From JACDDK01 sp038198445 (GTDB lineage: Bacteria; Actinomycetota; Rubrobacteria; Rubrobacterales; Rubrobacteraceae): a stretch of DNA of 17,957 bases. Under the pieces are notes generated by a model. It made no database searches, was not told the origin of the DNA, and saw only the letters and a program-made list of their open reading frames with translations. The stretch lies in assembly GCA_038198445.1 (NCBI GenBank), contig JBBPZZ010000019.1, positions 1 to 17,957 of the forward strand. The letters are read 5' to 3'. The first letter of the stretch is position 1. The number at the start of each line of letters is the position of its first letter. The translations under genes and the position numbers were made by a program. Shown here piece by piece: positions 7,540 to 15,290 of the stretch.

Positions 7540-8892
7540 ATGAAGATTCTCTTTACCGTACACCAGTTCTTCCCGGAGAGTCGGGCCGGTGTCGAGGTCG
7601 TGACGCTCGGGCTGGCTAAAGAGTTGCGTCGCAGAGGCCACGAGCCTTTCGTTCTCGCGGCGAAACGAAGTACTCCCGGCGATGGTATCCGGCCCGGAGA
7701 GATCGAAAATTACGACTACGAGGGCATCCCGGTCCGCAAGATCGGACGCCCGGAGGAAGGTCTCTCTCGCCCGTTCCACCTCAACTACCGTAACGAAGCG
7801 ATGGAGCAAAGGGCTTCGGAGTACGCGCGGGAGGTGAGACCGGATATCGTCCACGCCATGCACCTCCAGGGCCTCTCGGCGAGTGTGCTCTCCGCCTTCA
7901 GAGAGTTGGGACTCCCCGTGATATACACGGCGGCGGACTTCTGGACGATCTGCCCCGTCGTGGACCTCCGCCGCCACGACGGTGCCATGTGCCGGGGGCC
8001 GGAGGTACACCACTGCGTCCGGTGCATCGCCAGCCGCAGCACGGATGCCCGTGTCAGGAGGACAGCCAGCACAGTACCAGGTGCAGCGGTGAAGGCCACG
8101 GACCTATTCTCCCGCACGCCGCTCGCTCGGTCCTCGCTATTGCTGCGTCAGGTAAGGGACGTGAGTGAGCGTCCGGGTTACATAAGAGAGCGTATGAAGA
8201 GCGTGGACCATGTGCTGGCCTACACCCATCTAGCGCGAAACCTGCTCTCCAAAAACGGTGTCGGCGCAGGCAAGACGAGCGTCTCCAGCTACGGTATAGA
8301 CACTTCCGGGGTCGCAGGAGCGCGTACGGAGCGGCAGGCCTGCGCGACGCTGCGAGTCGGCTTTGTCGGTACCCTCGCCCCGCACAAGGGACCGGACACG
8401 CTCGTGCGAGCCTTCAAGGCGGCGCCGGACCTTGACGCCCGGCTGGATATCTACGGCGACCCAGAGCGATATGCGGCCTACGCGGAGGAGCTTCGCTCGC
8501 TGGCGGCGGACGACGGGAGGATATCGTTGCACGGGCTGTTCTCTAGGGGCGAATTGGGGCGGGTATACTCGGAGATCGACGTGCTCGTGGTGCCTTCCCG
8601 CTGGTACGAGAACGGACCCGGTGTGATCTTCGAGTCCTTCGCCGCCGGGGCGCCGGTGGTCGCCACCGACCTCGGAGGGATGTCCGAGTTCGTGCGTCAT
8701 GGAGAGAACGGATTGCTCTTCAGGCCGGAGGATGCCGGAGACCTGGCGCGCCAATTGCGGCGGCTTTGCGAAGAGCCGGGGGTGCTGGAGAGACTGCGCG
8801 AGGGAATAGGTGACGTAAAGACCGTCGGGGAGTATGCGGCCGAACTGGAGAGACTCTATGATACGTTACTCTCGGAACGGTCCGGGAACTAG
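7540..8892 (+). CDS. Glycosyltransferase family 4 (GT-B fold)
   Basis: A 450-residue retaining GT-B enzyme. The N-terminal Rossmann half opens with MKILFTVHQFFPESRAGVE, ending in the conserved G that contacts the donor. The C-terminal half carries VGFVGTLAPHKGPDTLV (273-289), LDIYGDP (302-308), the loop VVPSRWYENGPGVIFESFAAG (350-370) with the EX7E pair E357/E365, and APVVATDLGGMSEFV. A cysteine set, C138, C151, C159 and C162, lies in an insertion of the N-terminal half together with nearby histidines, as in some other GT4 proteins; a structural metal is possible. I chose the ATG at 7540 because the fold begins there; the frame is open to a GTG at 7495, which lies within three bases of the TATAAT. 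Donor unknown. Confidence 0.88.
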   Translation: MKILFTVHQFFPESRAGVEVVTLGLAKELRRRGHEPFVLAAKRSTPGDGIRPGEIENYDYEGIPVRKIGRPEEGLSRPFHLNYRNEAMEQRASEYAREVRPDIVHAMHLQGLSASVLSAFRELGLPVIYTAADFWTICPVVDLRRHDGAMCRGPEVHHCVRCIASRSTDARVRRTASTVPGAAVKATDLFSRTPLARSSLLLRQVRDVSERPGYIRERMKSVDHVLAYTHLARNLLSKNGVGAGKTSVSSYGIDTSGVAGARTERQACATLRVGFVGTLAPHKGPDTLVRAFKAAPDLDARLDIYGDPERYAAYAEELRSLAADDGRISLHGLFSRGELGRVYSEIDVLVVPSRWYENGPGVIFESFAAGAPVVATDLGGMSEFVRHGENGLLFRPEDAGDLARQLRRLCEEPGVLERLREGIGDVKTVGEYAAELERLYDTLLSERSGN

Positions 8893-8922
8893 GCTCGCTA
8901 GGACTTCGCGGAGGATGTCGAG

Positions 8923-9753
8923 ATGAAGGTTCTCATAACAGGCGCCGGCGGACAGCTCGGGCTGGAGCTGAACGAACTCCTGCCGGAGCGGGACCACGAA
9001 GTCATGGCGCTCACCCGGAAGGAACTGGATGTGGCGGACCCTGCCTCCGTGGGCACCGTCCTGGACGAGCATGCGCCGGACCTCGTCGTGAACGCCGCTG
9101 CCTTCACCAACGTGGACGCCTGCGAGACGGAGGCCGGGACGGCCTACGAGGTGAACGCTCTCGGTCCGCGGAACCTGGCGCAGTCCTGCGAGCGGCGCGA
9201 CATGGACCTCCTGCACGTCAGCACCAACTACGTCTTCGACGGAGAGAACGATCGGCCCTACGAGCCGTTTGATCCACCGGGTCCGGCGAGCGCCTACGGA
9301 CGCACCAAGCTGGCCGGCGAGGAGCACGTCATGCGCCTGAGCACGCGCTGGTACGTGGTCCGCACCGCCGGAGTCTACGGGCGCGGCCACAACTTCGTGC
9401 GCACCATGCTGCGCGTGGCGAAGGAGCGCGAAGTCCTCAAGGTCAAGAGCGACGAGTTCATCTCGCCCACCTACGCCCGGGACCTGGCGCGGGCTATCGC
9501 GGGCATAGTAGAGGCGGGAAGCTACGGCCTCTATCACGTGACCAACGCCGGCTCCTGCTCCTGGTACGAGTTCGCCCGCGAGATCTTCGCCCTCTCCGGC
9601 ACTGAAGTCGAGGTCGTCCCGGTCTCCGGCTCTGAATACCCGCTGCCCGCCTCACGCCCGGCCAACGGCGTCCTCTCCAACCTAGGCGGCCCGGAACTCC
9701 GGCACTGGAGAGAGGCTCTGGCGGACTACCTGGAGCGGGAAGGCCTCGTTTGA
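8923..9753 (+). CDS. rfbD: dTDP-4-dehydrorhamnose reductase
   Basis: The last enzyme of dTDP-L-rhamnose synthesis: it reduces the C4 keto group of dTDP-6-deoxy-L-lyxo-4-hexulose with NAD(P)H. The 276 residues match the family length. Visible are the nucleotide-binding GAGGQLG (7-13), NAAAFTNVDACE (57-68), HVSTNYVFDG (98-107), the YGRTK catalytic tyrosine/lysine (Y125, K129), RTAGVYG (147-153) and SRPANGVLSN (244-253). GGAGGA lies 7 bases before the ATG. The gene begins 30 bases after the GT4 stop and its TGA overlaps the next start. No rfbA, rfbB or rfbC is in the window, so the earlier steps must be encoded elsewhere. Confidence 0.93.
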   Translation: MKVLITGAGGQLGLELNELLPERDHEVMALTRKELDVADPASVGTVLDEHAPDLVVNAAAFTNVDACETEAGTAYEVNALGPRNLAQSCERRDMDLLHVSTNYVFDGENDRPYEPFDPPGPASAYGRTKLAGEEHVMRLSTRWYVVRTAGVYGRGHNFVRTMLRVAKEREVLKVKSDEFISPTYARDLARAIAGIVEAGSYGLYHVTNAGSCSWYEFAREIFALSGTEVEVVPVSGSEYPLPASRPANGVLSNLGGPELRHWREALADYLEREGLV

Positions 9754-10901
9754 GAATCGTCGAGAGTCGCGCAGCCTCCGTGGCGGTGCGGGGTGTGAAG
9801 GCTCTATTGGATGCAGCGAACCGAACTGTGAGATCCAGGACTACCAGGAGTGCCCGTCGTCAGCTCGCCGTCAAGAACGCGGAGATCGCCTCGCTCAAGA
9901 GAGAGCTATCCCTGGCGCGAGACGATGGATACTCGGAGGTCAGCGCGCTCAAGACGCCGGTTTTCTTCGTCCTGGGCTACCAGAAGTCCGGCACGACGTG
10001 GCTGATGCACATGCTCGACGCGCACCCGAAGATTCTCTGCAAGGGCGAAGGCCGTCTCTTCGACGGAGGTTGGCGACAGAAGAACCTCAAGCGCGCCAAG
10101 ATAGAGCGGCCCGCCAGCTCCCTATACCACGCACTCCTCGACGCCGAATACCTCCGGTTGTGGATAGAGCGTTCCGTCTGGAGCAGGGATGAACCCGCGG
10201 ACGAGCACCTCTCCAACCTCACGCGGATGGCCGTAGACTACTTTCTTGAAGGAGAGTTGCTGAAGACCGGTAAGAAGTTGGTTGGTGACAAGTCGCCGCT
10301 GCTCACCCCCGAGACGCTAAGGGAGGTATCGAGTATCTACCCGGAGGCCCGCGTCATCCACATCATTCGGGACGGACGGGACGCGGCGGTCTCTGCCGCT
10401 CACCATGCCTGGAACTTCGGCAGAGCCGCCAAAGACGCCGAGGCCGCTGTCCGTAGGGAAGCCTATCGCAACAACCCGCAGGGGTTGCTGGAGAGCGGGG
10501 AGAGCATCTTTACGGAGGACCAAATCCGGAAGCTCGCCGGTGACTGGAGCGATCGGGCCGGGAGAGCTGCGGAAATAGGACCTGCTTTGCTCGGCGAGAA
10601 CTACACAGAGGTGCGCTACGAGGCTCTCGTCGAAAGACCAGAGACAGAGATGCGGCGGCTTCTGACTTTTCTCGGCGCGGACCACGACCGGGAGACCATA
10701 CAGCGGTGTGTGGAAGCCGCCAGCTTCGAGAGGCTTTCGGAGGGACGGGCGAGAGGAGAGGAAGACCCCTCCTCGTTCTTTAGAAAGGGCGTCGTAGGCG
10801 ACTGGAGAAACGTCTTCTCCGAGCGTGATCGTCGGATCTTCAAGGAGACGGCGGGAGACACGCTCGTCAGGCTGGGCTATGAAGAGGACAAGATCTGGTA
10901 G
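9750..10901 (+). CDS. PAPS-dependent sulfotransferase (Sulfotransfer_1 type)
   Basis: A 383-residue cytosolic sulfotransferase that should move sulfate from PAPS to a hydroxyl or amine of an acceptor. The 5'-phosphosulfate loop is GYQKSGTTWLMHML (76-89), the 3'-phosphate segment RDGRDAAVS (207-215), and the C-terminal RKGVVGDWRNVF (345-356) matches the conserved RKGxxGDWKNxF element. Residues 1-66 form a basic, helical extension (KNAEIASLKRELSLA) that is probably coiled coil. The start is TTG at 9750, overlapping the rfbD stop (TTGA), with GGGAAGG 6 bases upstream. Coupling to rfbD suggests a rhamnose-containing glycan as acceptor; this is inference, since the family also acts on small molecules. 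Confidence 0.88.
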   Translation: MRIVESRAASVAVRGVKALLDAANRTVRSRTTRSARRQLAVKNAEIASLKRELSLARDDGYSEVSALKTPVFFVLGYQKSGTTWLMHMLDAHPKILCKGEGRLFDGGWRQKNLKRAKIERPASSLYHALLDAEYLRLWIERSVWSRDEPADEHLSNLTRMAVDYFLEGELLKTGKKLVGDKSPLLTPETLREVSSIYPEARVIHIIRDGRDAAVSAAHHAWNFGRAAKDAEAAVRREAYRNNPQGLLESGESIFTEDQIRKLAGDWSDRAGRAAEIGPALLGENYTEVRYEALVERPETEMRRLLTFLGADHDRETIQRCVEAASFERLSEGRARGEEDPSSFFRKGVVGDWRNVFSERDRRIFKETAGDTLVRLGYEEDKIW

Positions 10902-11074
10902 GCCGGACGGGGCCGGAACCGCGAGATCCACATTCCAGGATACGTCCGTTTAGTAGCCGGAAGTACAGTTACCCTTGCCCGCTTAAGTTATTCTCCTAAC
11001 CGTCCGATAACGCTAAAAGGTATGTCGGCATCGGTTGGGTTTCGCGCCCGGACTCGAACAACGAAGGATTTAAT

Positions 11075-13195
11075 ATGCACAAATGTGGTTGGTCTCTGGT
11101 ATTTCTGGCCTTAATGGCGGGTGCATACGTACTCTTGCTTGATGCCAGACCGGCAGCCGCAGCCGTGCCGAGCGGCTTCGACGACAAGCTCGTAACGACC
11201 GTGCAAGGCCCAACCTCGATGGCTTTTACGCCGGATGGGCGGATGCTTGTAACAACCCAACCAGGCGTGTTGAAGTTGCGCCAGAGCGGGGCCACGAGCA
11301 CCTCTCAGGCTCTGGATATATCCGGCAAGATCTGCTCTAACGGCGAGCGGGGCATGCTGGGGGTCGCCGTGGACCCGAACTTCTCCTCCAACCACTACGT
11401 CTACATCTACTACACGTATAAGAAATACAGCGTCTGTCCGAAGGGCGAGCCATTGAACAAGAGAAACCCGGTAAACCGCGTCTCGCGCTTCATCATGTCC
11501 GGGAACGTCGTCTCGTCGTCGAGTGAGAAAGTTCTTATAGACAACATCCCGTCTCCGAACGGCAACCACAACGGGGGCGACGTTCACTTCGGTAAGGACG
11601 GCTACCTCTACGCGAGCGTCGGCGACGGCGGCAGCGACTATAAAGGCGACTCCGGCGGCGGGGGCGAGAACGACGCCACGCGCGACCGGAACGTGTTGCT
11701 CGGAAAAATTCTGCGAGTAAAACGCGACGGCTCGATACCCTCCACCAACCCCTATACGGGTACCAACAGCGCCCGCTGCGGCATCCCCTCGGCCAACGGC
11801 CGCGCCGCCTCCGGGAAGAACTGCAAGGAGACCTTCGCCCGTGGTCTCCGCAACCCGTTCCGCACGGCCTTCGACCCGGACGCCTCCGGCACCAGCTTCT
11901 TTATCAACGACGTCGGCCAGCGCGCCTGGGAGGAGATCGACCGTGGCAAGAAGGGCGCAGACTACGCCTGGAATCTCTGCGAGGGCCGACAGGACAACCC
12001 GGACCGGCCGGGATCCGTAAACTGCCGCGCCAAGCCCTACACTCCGCCCATTCACAACTACAGTCATAACAGCGGCTGTTCCTCGGTAACCGGGGCCGCG
12101 TTCGTCCCCGACGGCGTGTGGCCCACCTCGTACAACAAGTCCTACCTGTTTGGGGACTACGTGTGCGGCAAGATCTTCAAGCTCACCCCCAAGAGCGGGG
12201 GCGGGTACACGAAGACCAGCTTCGCCACCGGGCTCGGACGCGGCGGTCCCGTCGCCATGACTTTCGGACCGACCGGCCGGACGCTCTACTACACCACCTA
12301 CGCCGGCGGTGACGGAGGACAGATAAGATCCATCTCCTACACTCGTGGTAACCGTCCGCCAACGGCCAGCGCCAAAATAACCGGCGACGGCCAGAACTAC
12401 GGCCCGCAGGACAAACAGTACCAGTTCGACGGTGGCGGCAGCAGTGACCCGGATGGTGACCAGCTCACCTACGAGTGGGACTTCGGCGACGGTACTACGG
12501 CGACCGGTGCCACGGCTTCCCACACCTATACGGCCACCGGAAAGCAAACCGTGACCCTCACGATACGTGACGGCAAGAGCGGTACGGACTCCACTAGGGT
12601 CGAGGTCTTCGCCGGTGATACCGCGCCTCCGGTGCCGAAGATAGAGACTCCCGCGGAAACCATGCGCTTCAAGGTGGGGCAGAAGATAACGCTTCAGGGC
12701 TCCGCCACCGACGCCGACGACGGCTCCCTGGCGAGTTCCAGCCTCAATTGGGAGGTTCGCCGGTATCACAACATCAGCCACTACCATCCGTTTTTCTCGG
12801 GCCAGGGCAACGGTCTGAACTTCACCGCACCGGCTCCGGAAGACCTCTTCGCGACCAGTCCCAAGGTAAACTTCCTACAGGTCCGGCTGACCGCCACCGA
12901 TTCGCAGGGTCTCAAGAGGACCGTCACCCGCAAGATAAAGCCAAAGGTCGTCTACGTAAGGTTCATTACCCGTCCCCTGACGGACTTCCGACTGGTAATC
13001 AATGGTAAGTCGATCAAGGCTCCCAAGACAATACGCTCCTGGGACGGCTACAAGTTGCTAGTCTACGCCCCGAGCCAGCGGAACAACGGCCGGAGCTGGG
13101 TCTTCAAGTCCTGGTCTGACGGAAAGGCTATCAGGCACATGATCACGACGCCGCCGAACTACAAGAGTTACGTAGCCCGTTTCAAGAGGCGGTAA
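11075..13195 (+). CDS. Secreted PQQ-dependent sugar dehydrogenase-like beta-propeller with PKD domain
   Basis: A 706-residue exported protein. Residues 1-30 are a signal peptide ending ARPAAAA. Residues about 33-425 follow the soluble aldose (GSDH) dehydrogenase family: GPTSMAFTPDG (45-55), ERGMLGVAVDPNF (91-103), NGNHNGGDVHFG (162-173, with the catalytic-type H165), ASVGDGG (180-186), LGKILRV (209-215), GLRNPFRTAFDP (257-268), DVGQRAWEEID (279-289) and GDYVCGKIF (360-368). Residues about 428-512 are a PKD domain with SSDPDGDQLTYEWDFGDG (456-473) and SHTYTATGKQTV. The remaining 190 residues are beta-rich and unassigned. AAGGA lies 6 bases before the ATG. PQQ use is predicted from the family; no PQQ synthesis genes are here. 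A strong terminator follows. Confidence 0.88.
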   Translation: MHKCGWSLVFLALMAGAYVLLLDARPAAAAVPSGFDDKLVTTVQGPTSMAFTPDGRMLVTTQPGVLKLRQSGATSTSQALDISGKICSNGERGMLGVAVDPNFSSNHYVYIYYTYKKYSVCPKGEPLNKRNPVNRVSRFIMSGNVVSSSSEKVLIDNIPSPNGNHNGGDVHFGKDGYLYASVGDGGSDYKGDSGGGGENDATRDRNVLLGKILRVKRDGSIPSTNPYTGTNSARCGIPSANGRAASGKNCKETFARGLRNPFRTAFDPDASGTSFFINDVGQRAWEEIDRGKKGADYAWNLCEGRQDNPDRPGSVNCRAKPYTPPIHNYSHNSGCSSVTGAAFVPDGVWPTSYNKSYLFGDYVCGKIFKLTPKSGGGYTKTSFATGLGRGGPVAMTFGPTGRTLYYTTYAGGDGGQIRSISYTRGNRPPTASAKITGDGQNYGPQDKQYQFDGGGSSDPDGDQLTYEWDFGDGTTATGATASHTYTATGKQTVTLTIRDGKSGTDSTRVEVFAGDTAPPVPKIETPAETMRFKVGQKITLQGSATDADDGSLASSSLNWEVRRYHNISHYHPFFSGQGNGLNFTAPAPEDLFATSPKVNFLQVRLTATDSQGLKRTVTRKIKPKVVYVRFITRPLTDFRLVINGKSIKAPKTIRSWDGYKLLVYAPSQRNNGRSWVFKSWSDGKAIRHMITTPPNYKSYVARFKRR

Positions 13196-13202
13196 GCCTC
13201 AC

Positions 13203-13247
13203 CACGCAGGCTCGCTGGAAAACTCCAGCGAGCCCGCGTGCTTTTCC
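13203..13247 (+). terminator. Rho-independent terminator after the sugar dehydrogenase gene
   Basis: Bases 13203-13218 pair with 13225-13240 over 15 of 16 positions (one A/C mismatch), closing a 6-base loop AAAACT, and CTTTTCC follows at 13241-13247. It begins 8 bases past the stop codon and separates the plus-strand run from the broken epimerase gene. Confidence 0.85.
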
Positions 13248-13333
13248 ATGCTCTTTTTCGGTATGATGCCCTGGAATTTCTTGAAGTTTTCGAGCCTATG
13301 GATGGTCGGTGACATTAAGGCATCAGCACTAAT

Positions 13334-14212
13334 ATGATCCTCGTTACGGGTGGAGCCGGTTTTATCGGGAGTCACGTCGTCGACGCGCTCGTGTCCGGCG
13401 GAGAAGAGGTCGTTGTCTTGGACAACTTCTCCAGCGGGAACCGGGCCAACCTCGGTAAGAGAATAGGTACGTTAGAGGCGGACATCGCCGACCCGAACGT
13501 CGTAGACGCTGTCGCCAGTCTAGACGTCGAGGTCGTCATACATGCCGCCGCGCAGGTGAGCGTGGCGGCTTCGATGTCGAACCCCGTCCGGGACCTGGAC
13601 GTTAACGTGCGGGGCACGGCCAATGTGCTCGCTGGATCGAAAGCCGCCGGCGCGGAGCGCTTCGTGTTTCTCTCCACGGGCGGGGGGATCTATGGCGAGT
13701 CGGACGGCGCCGACGAGGAAACGTTGCCCCGGCCGATGAGCTACTACAGCGCGCACAAGTACCTCGCGGAGCGCTACGTCCAGTTCGGTGGGATCTCCTA
13801 CGCCAACGCCCGGCTCGCCAACGTCTACGGTCCGCGCTAGAGAAAAGACCTTGAAGGCGGGGTCGCGGCTATCTTCGCCGAACGCCTCCGCAACGGCTGG
13901 CCCATCCTTATCAACGGCTCCGGAGAGCAGAGCAGGGATTTCGTACACGTCGACGACGTGGTGGAGGCGTTGTTGCTCATGGCGCGCAGCAGGCGCGATG
14001 GTACGTGGAACGTCGGGACGGGACGGGCGACGAGCATATTAGAGCTTCTCCGGGCAATGGAGCAGAAGATGGGGCCGGCGGTGGAGGTAGAGCATGGGCC
14101 TTCGCGTCCCGGAGACGTTGGGCATTCCCGGCTGTCGGTGGATAAGATTGAGAGCGAGCTCGGCTGGCGTCCCCAACGCGACCTCCCGTCTGGCCTCGCG
14201 GACACGCTCTGA
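13334..14212 (+). pseudogene. NAD-dependent sugar-nucleotide epimerase/dehydratase interrupted by an in-frame amber codon
   Basis: A short-chain epimerase of about 292 residues (UDP-glucose 4-epimerase-like), interrupted by TAG at 13838-13840. Before the stop: GGAGFIGSH (6-14), D30 for the NAD ribose, HAAAQVSVAASM (70-81), STGGGIYGE (114-122), the catalytic Y138/K142 in YSAHK, and LANVYGPR (161-168). After the stop, in the same frame: RKDLEGGVAAIFAERL, SGEQSRDFVHVDDVV, WNVGTG and a C-terminal LGWRPQRDL, ending TGA at 14210-14212. Both halves fit one protein exactly; relatives usually have glutamine after YGPR, so a single CAG-to-TAG change explains the break. The first part alone (13334-13840, 168 residues) lacks the substrate-binding domain. 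No strong ribosome binding site precedes the ATG. Confidence 0.88.
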
Positions 14213-14224
14213 AATAGAGATGAG

Positions 14225-14244
14225 CGAAGCTCTTGGGTGCTTCG
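14225..14244 (+). terminator. Weak hairpin downstream of the epimerase gene
   Basis: CGAAGC (14225-14230) pairs with GCTTCG (14239-14244) around an 8-base loop, starting 12 bases past the epimerase stop. The sequence after it is pyrimidine-rich but has no long T-run. A second perfect hairpin, CATCGTG/CACGATG at 14302-14320, follows. Either could end plus-strand transcription. Confidence 0.3.
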
Positions 14245-14339
14245 TCTGGTGCCTCCTCTTCTAAGCTTCTCGCATGCCGAAAGATGAGCACTATGACTCT
14301 ACATCGTGGTACACACGATGGTCGCGGCGAGTCTTCATG

Positions 14340-14366
14340 AAAAGGCCCCCGGCGCTAACCGGGGGC
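14340..14366 (-). terminator. Rho-independent terminator of the RTX-repeat gene
   Basis: GCCCCCGG (14345-14352) pairs perfectly with CCGGGGGC (14359-14366) around CGCTAA. On the minus strand the stem is followed by CTTTT, so it works in that direction, 28 bases past the stop of the RTX-repeat gene. On the plus strand no T-run follows. Confidence 0.75.
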
Positions 14367-14394
14367 GACAGGCGTTTCTAATGTACTAAAGGTT

Positions 14395-14937
14395 TTACTG
14401 GAAGATGCGGATCTCTACACGCTCGCAGCTTCCGATAATGCCAACTGCCTGACCGGGTAGATTGAGCACGGAGCCGACGGGCTGACCGTCGACCAGGTCG
14501 TTCAGGTCCACGACTGCGACGTCGGTACCGGTGCCGCAGCTAACCCGGTCGCGTTGACCGTCTCCCGCGGCGGCTATATGGTCGTCGCCGCCACGCCCCT
14601 CGAGCGTGTCTCTGCCCGTGCCGCCGCCAACTCTGTCGGGACCGGTGCCTCCCACCACGGTGTCGTTGCCCGTATCACCAAAGACGCTATCTTTGTTGGG
14701 TCCACCTTTGACGAGATCGTCGCCAGGCCCTCCATGCACAGTATCGTTTCCGCCGAATCCGCGAGCTGTATCCGCTCCGCTTTTGGCGTAGATCTTGTCC
14801 GCATTCGGGGTTCCGTTGAGGATGTCGGAGCCGTTGGTGCCCCTGACGGTTGCGGCCACTGCGGCAGTTGCGGCGAGGGCCACGACGAGTGCCGCCAAAA
14901 CAAAGAGTGCGCTAATCCGTATACTTGTGTGTTGCAA
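14395..14937 (-). CDS. Secreted calcium-binding RTX-type repeat protein
   Basis: A 180-residue exported protein. An N-terminal signal peptide (ISALFVLAALVVALAATAAVAA) is followed by ten tandem nonapeptides, the last seven close to GGxGxDxux (for example GGPGDDLVK and GGTGRDTLE), which in RTX proteins wind into a calcium-binding parallel beta-roll. The C-terminal part has two cysteines (VSCGTGTD and GSCERVE) that may form a disulfide. I chose the TTG at 14937 because GGAGGT lies 7 bases upstream; the frame extends to an ATG at 14952 and a TTG at 14940, but the ATG overlaps that same GGAGGT and has no site of its own. No type I secretion genes are nearby, and the signal peptide implies Sec export. 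Specific role unknown. Confidence 0.8.
   Translation of the reverse strand: MQHTSIRISALFVLAALVVALAATAAVAATVRGTNGSDILNGTPNADKIYAKSGADTARGFGGNDTVHGGPGDDLVKGGPNKDSVFGDTGNDTVVGGTGPDRVGGGTGRDTLEGRGGDDHIAAAGDGQRDRVSCGTGTDVAVVDLNDLVDGQPVGSVLNLPGQAVGIIGSCERVEIRIFQ
14572..14841 (-). repeat. Ten tandem 27-base units encoding RTX nonapeptides
   Basis: A 270-base array of nine-codon units in the RTX gene. The three units nearest the start are degenerate (for instance AKSGADTAR), while the seven nearest the stop keep the G-G-x-G-x-D spacing. Divergence between units is high at the DNA level. Confidence 0.75.
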
Positions 14938-14944
14938 CAAGAGA

Positions 14945-14950
14945 ACCTCC
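14945..14950 (-). promoter_or_regulatory. Ribosome binding site deciding the RTX gene start
   Basis: GGAGGT on the minus strand, 7 bases before TTG 14937 and 4 before TTG 14940. It shares a base with the in-frame ATG at 14950-14952, which cannot use it. Confidence 0.6.
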
Positions 14951-14952
14951 AT

Positions 14953-15265
14953 TTTTCTTGTTCTTGGAGAGGAATCTGCGGTTCCTTCTCCACCTCAGAG
15001 ATATTAGGGTATCTCCGAGTCTGTCCGATTACCGACTTATAACTTATGTACACTTAGCCTGTTATTTCGTATCTTCACCACCTAACTACAAGCTCCGAGC
15101 TTGTCCCCTATGTAGTCCCGTATGACTACCCTGATAACTTTATCGGTCGATGGACTGAAGGACTTTAGCGTTTCGAGCGAAGTTTTTGTAGATTCTTTTA
15201 CTTATTTGAGAAACTCCGCTGGTAATCTCACTCCGAGGTTCAGGGTTCTGCTATCGTGCAGAGTG
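14953..15265. other. Intergenic region with two palindromes upstream of the RTX gene
   Basis: 313 bases without a supported gene, between two minus-strand genes. GAGATA-ttaggg-TATCTC (14998-15015) extends by three more pairs after one mismatch (14994-15019). ACAAGCTC-c-GAGCTTGT (15088-15104) is perfect around one base. Both lie where a promoter for the RTX gene would be, and a weak minus-strand -10 (TAATAT) falls within the first. The plus-strand open frame at 15122-15607 mostly mirrors the sulfotransferase. Confidence 0.45.
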
Positions 15266-15290
15266 CTAGAACTCATAGCCGAAGCGCTCT
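15233..15290. repeat. Repeat copy A: 3' end of an intact sulfotransferase gene
   Basis: This stretch includes the last codons and stop of the sulfotransferase and about 33 bases beyond. It matches 16078-16136 in the same orientation; within the 43-base core (15248-15290 against 16094-16136) 36 positions agree. Confidence 0.75.

Noticed and set aside
11111..12787. Long minus-strand open frame (558 codons) opposite the sugar dehydrogenase
   Set aside because: It is the antisense shadow of a high-GC gene; the plus-strand frame has a signal peptide, family motifs and a ribosome binding site.
13239..13267. TATGAT (13262-13267) as a -10 element for the epimerase gene
   Set aside because: No acceptable -35 element at 16-18 bases, and it lies close behind the terminator.
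14572..14841. Tandem 27-base units considered as a CRISPR or minisatellite array
   Set aside because: The units are in frame, translate to RTX nonapeptides and differ strongly in DNA sequence; there are no spacers.
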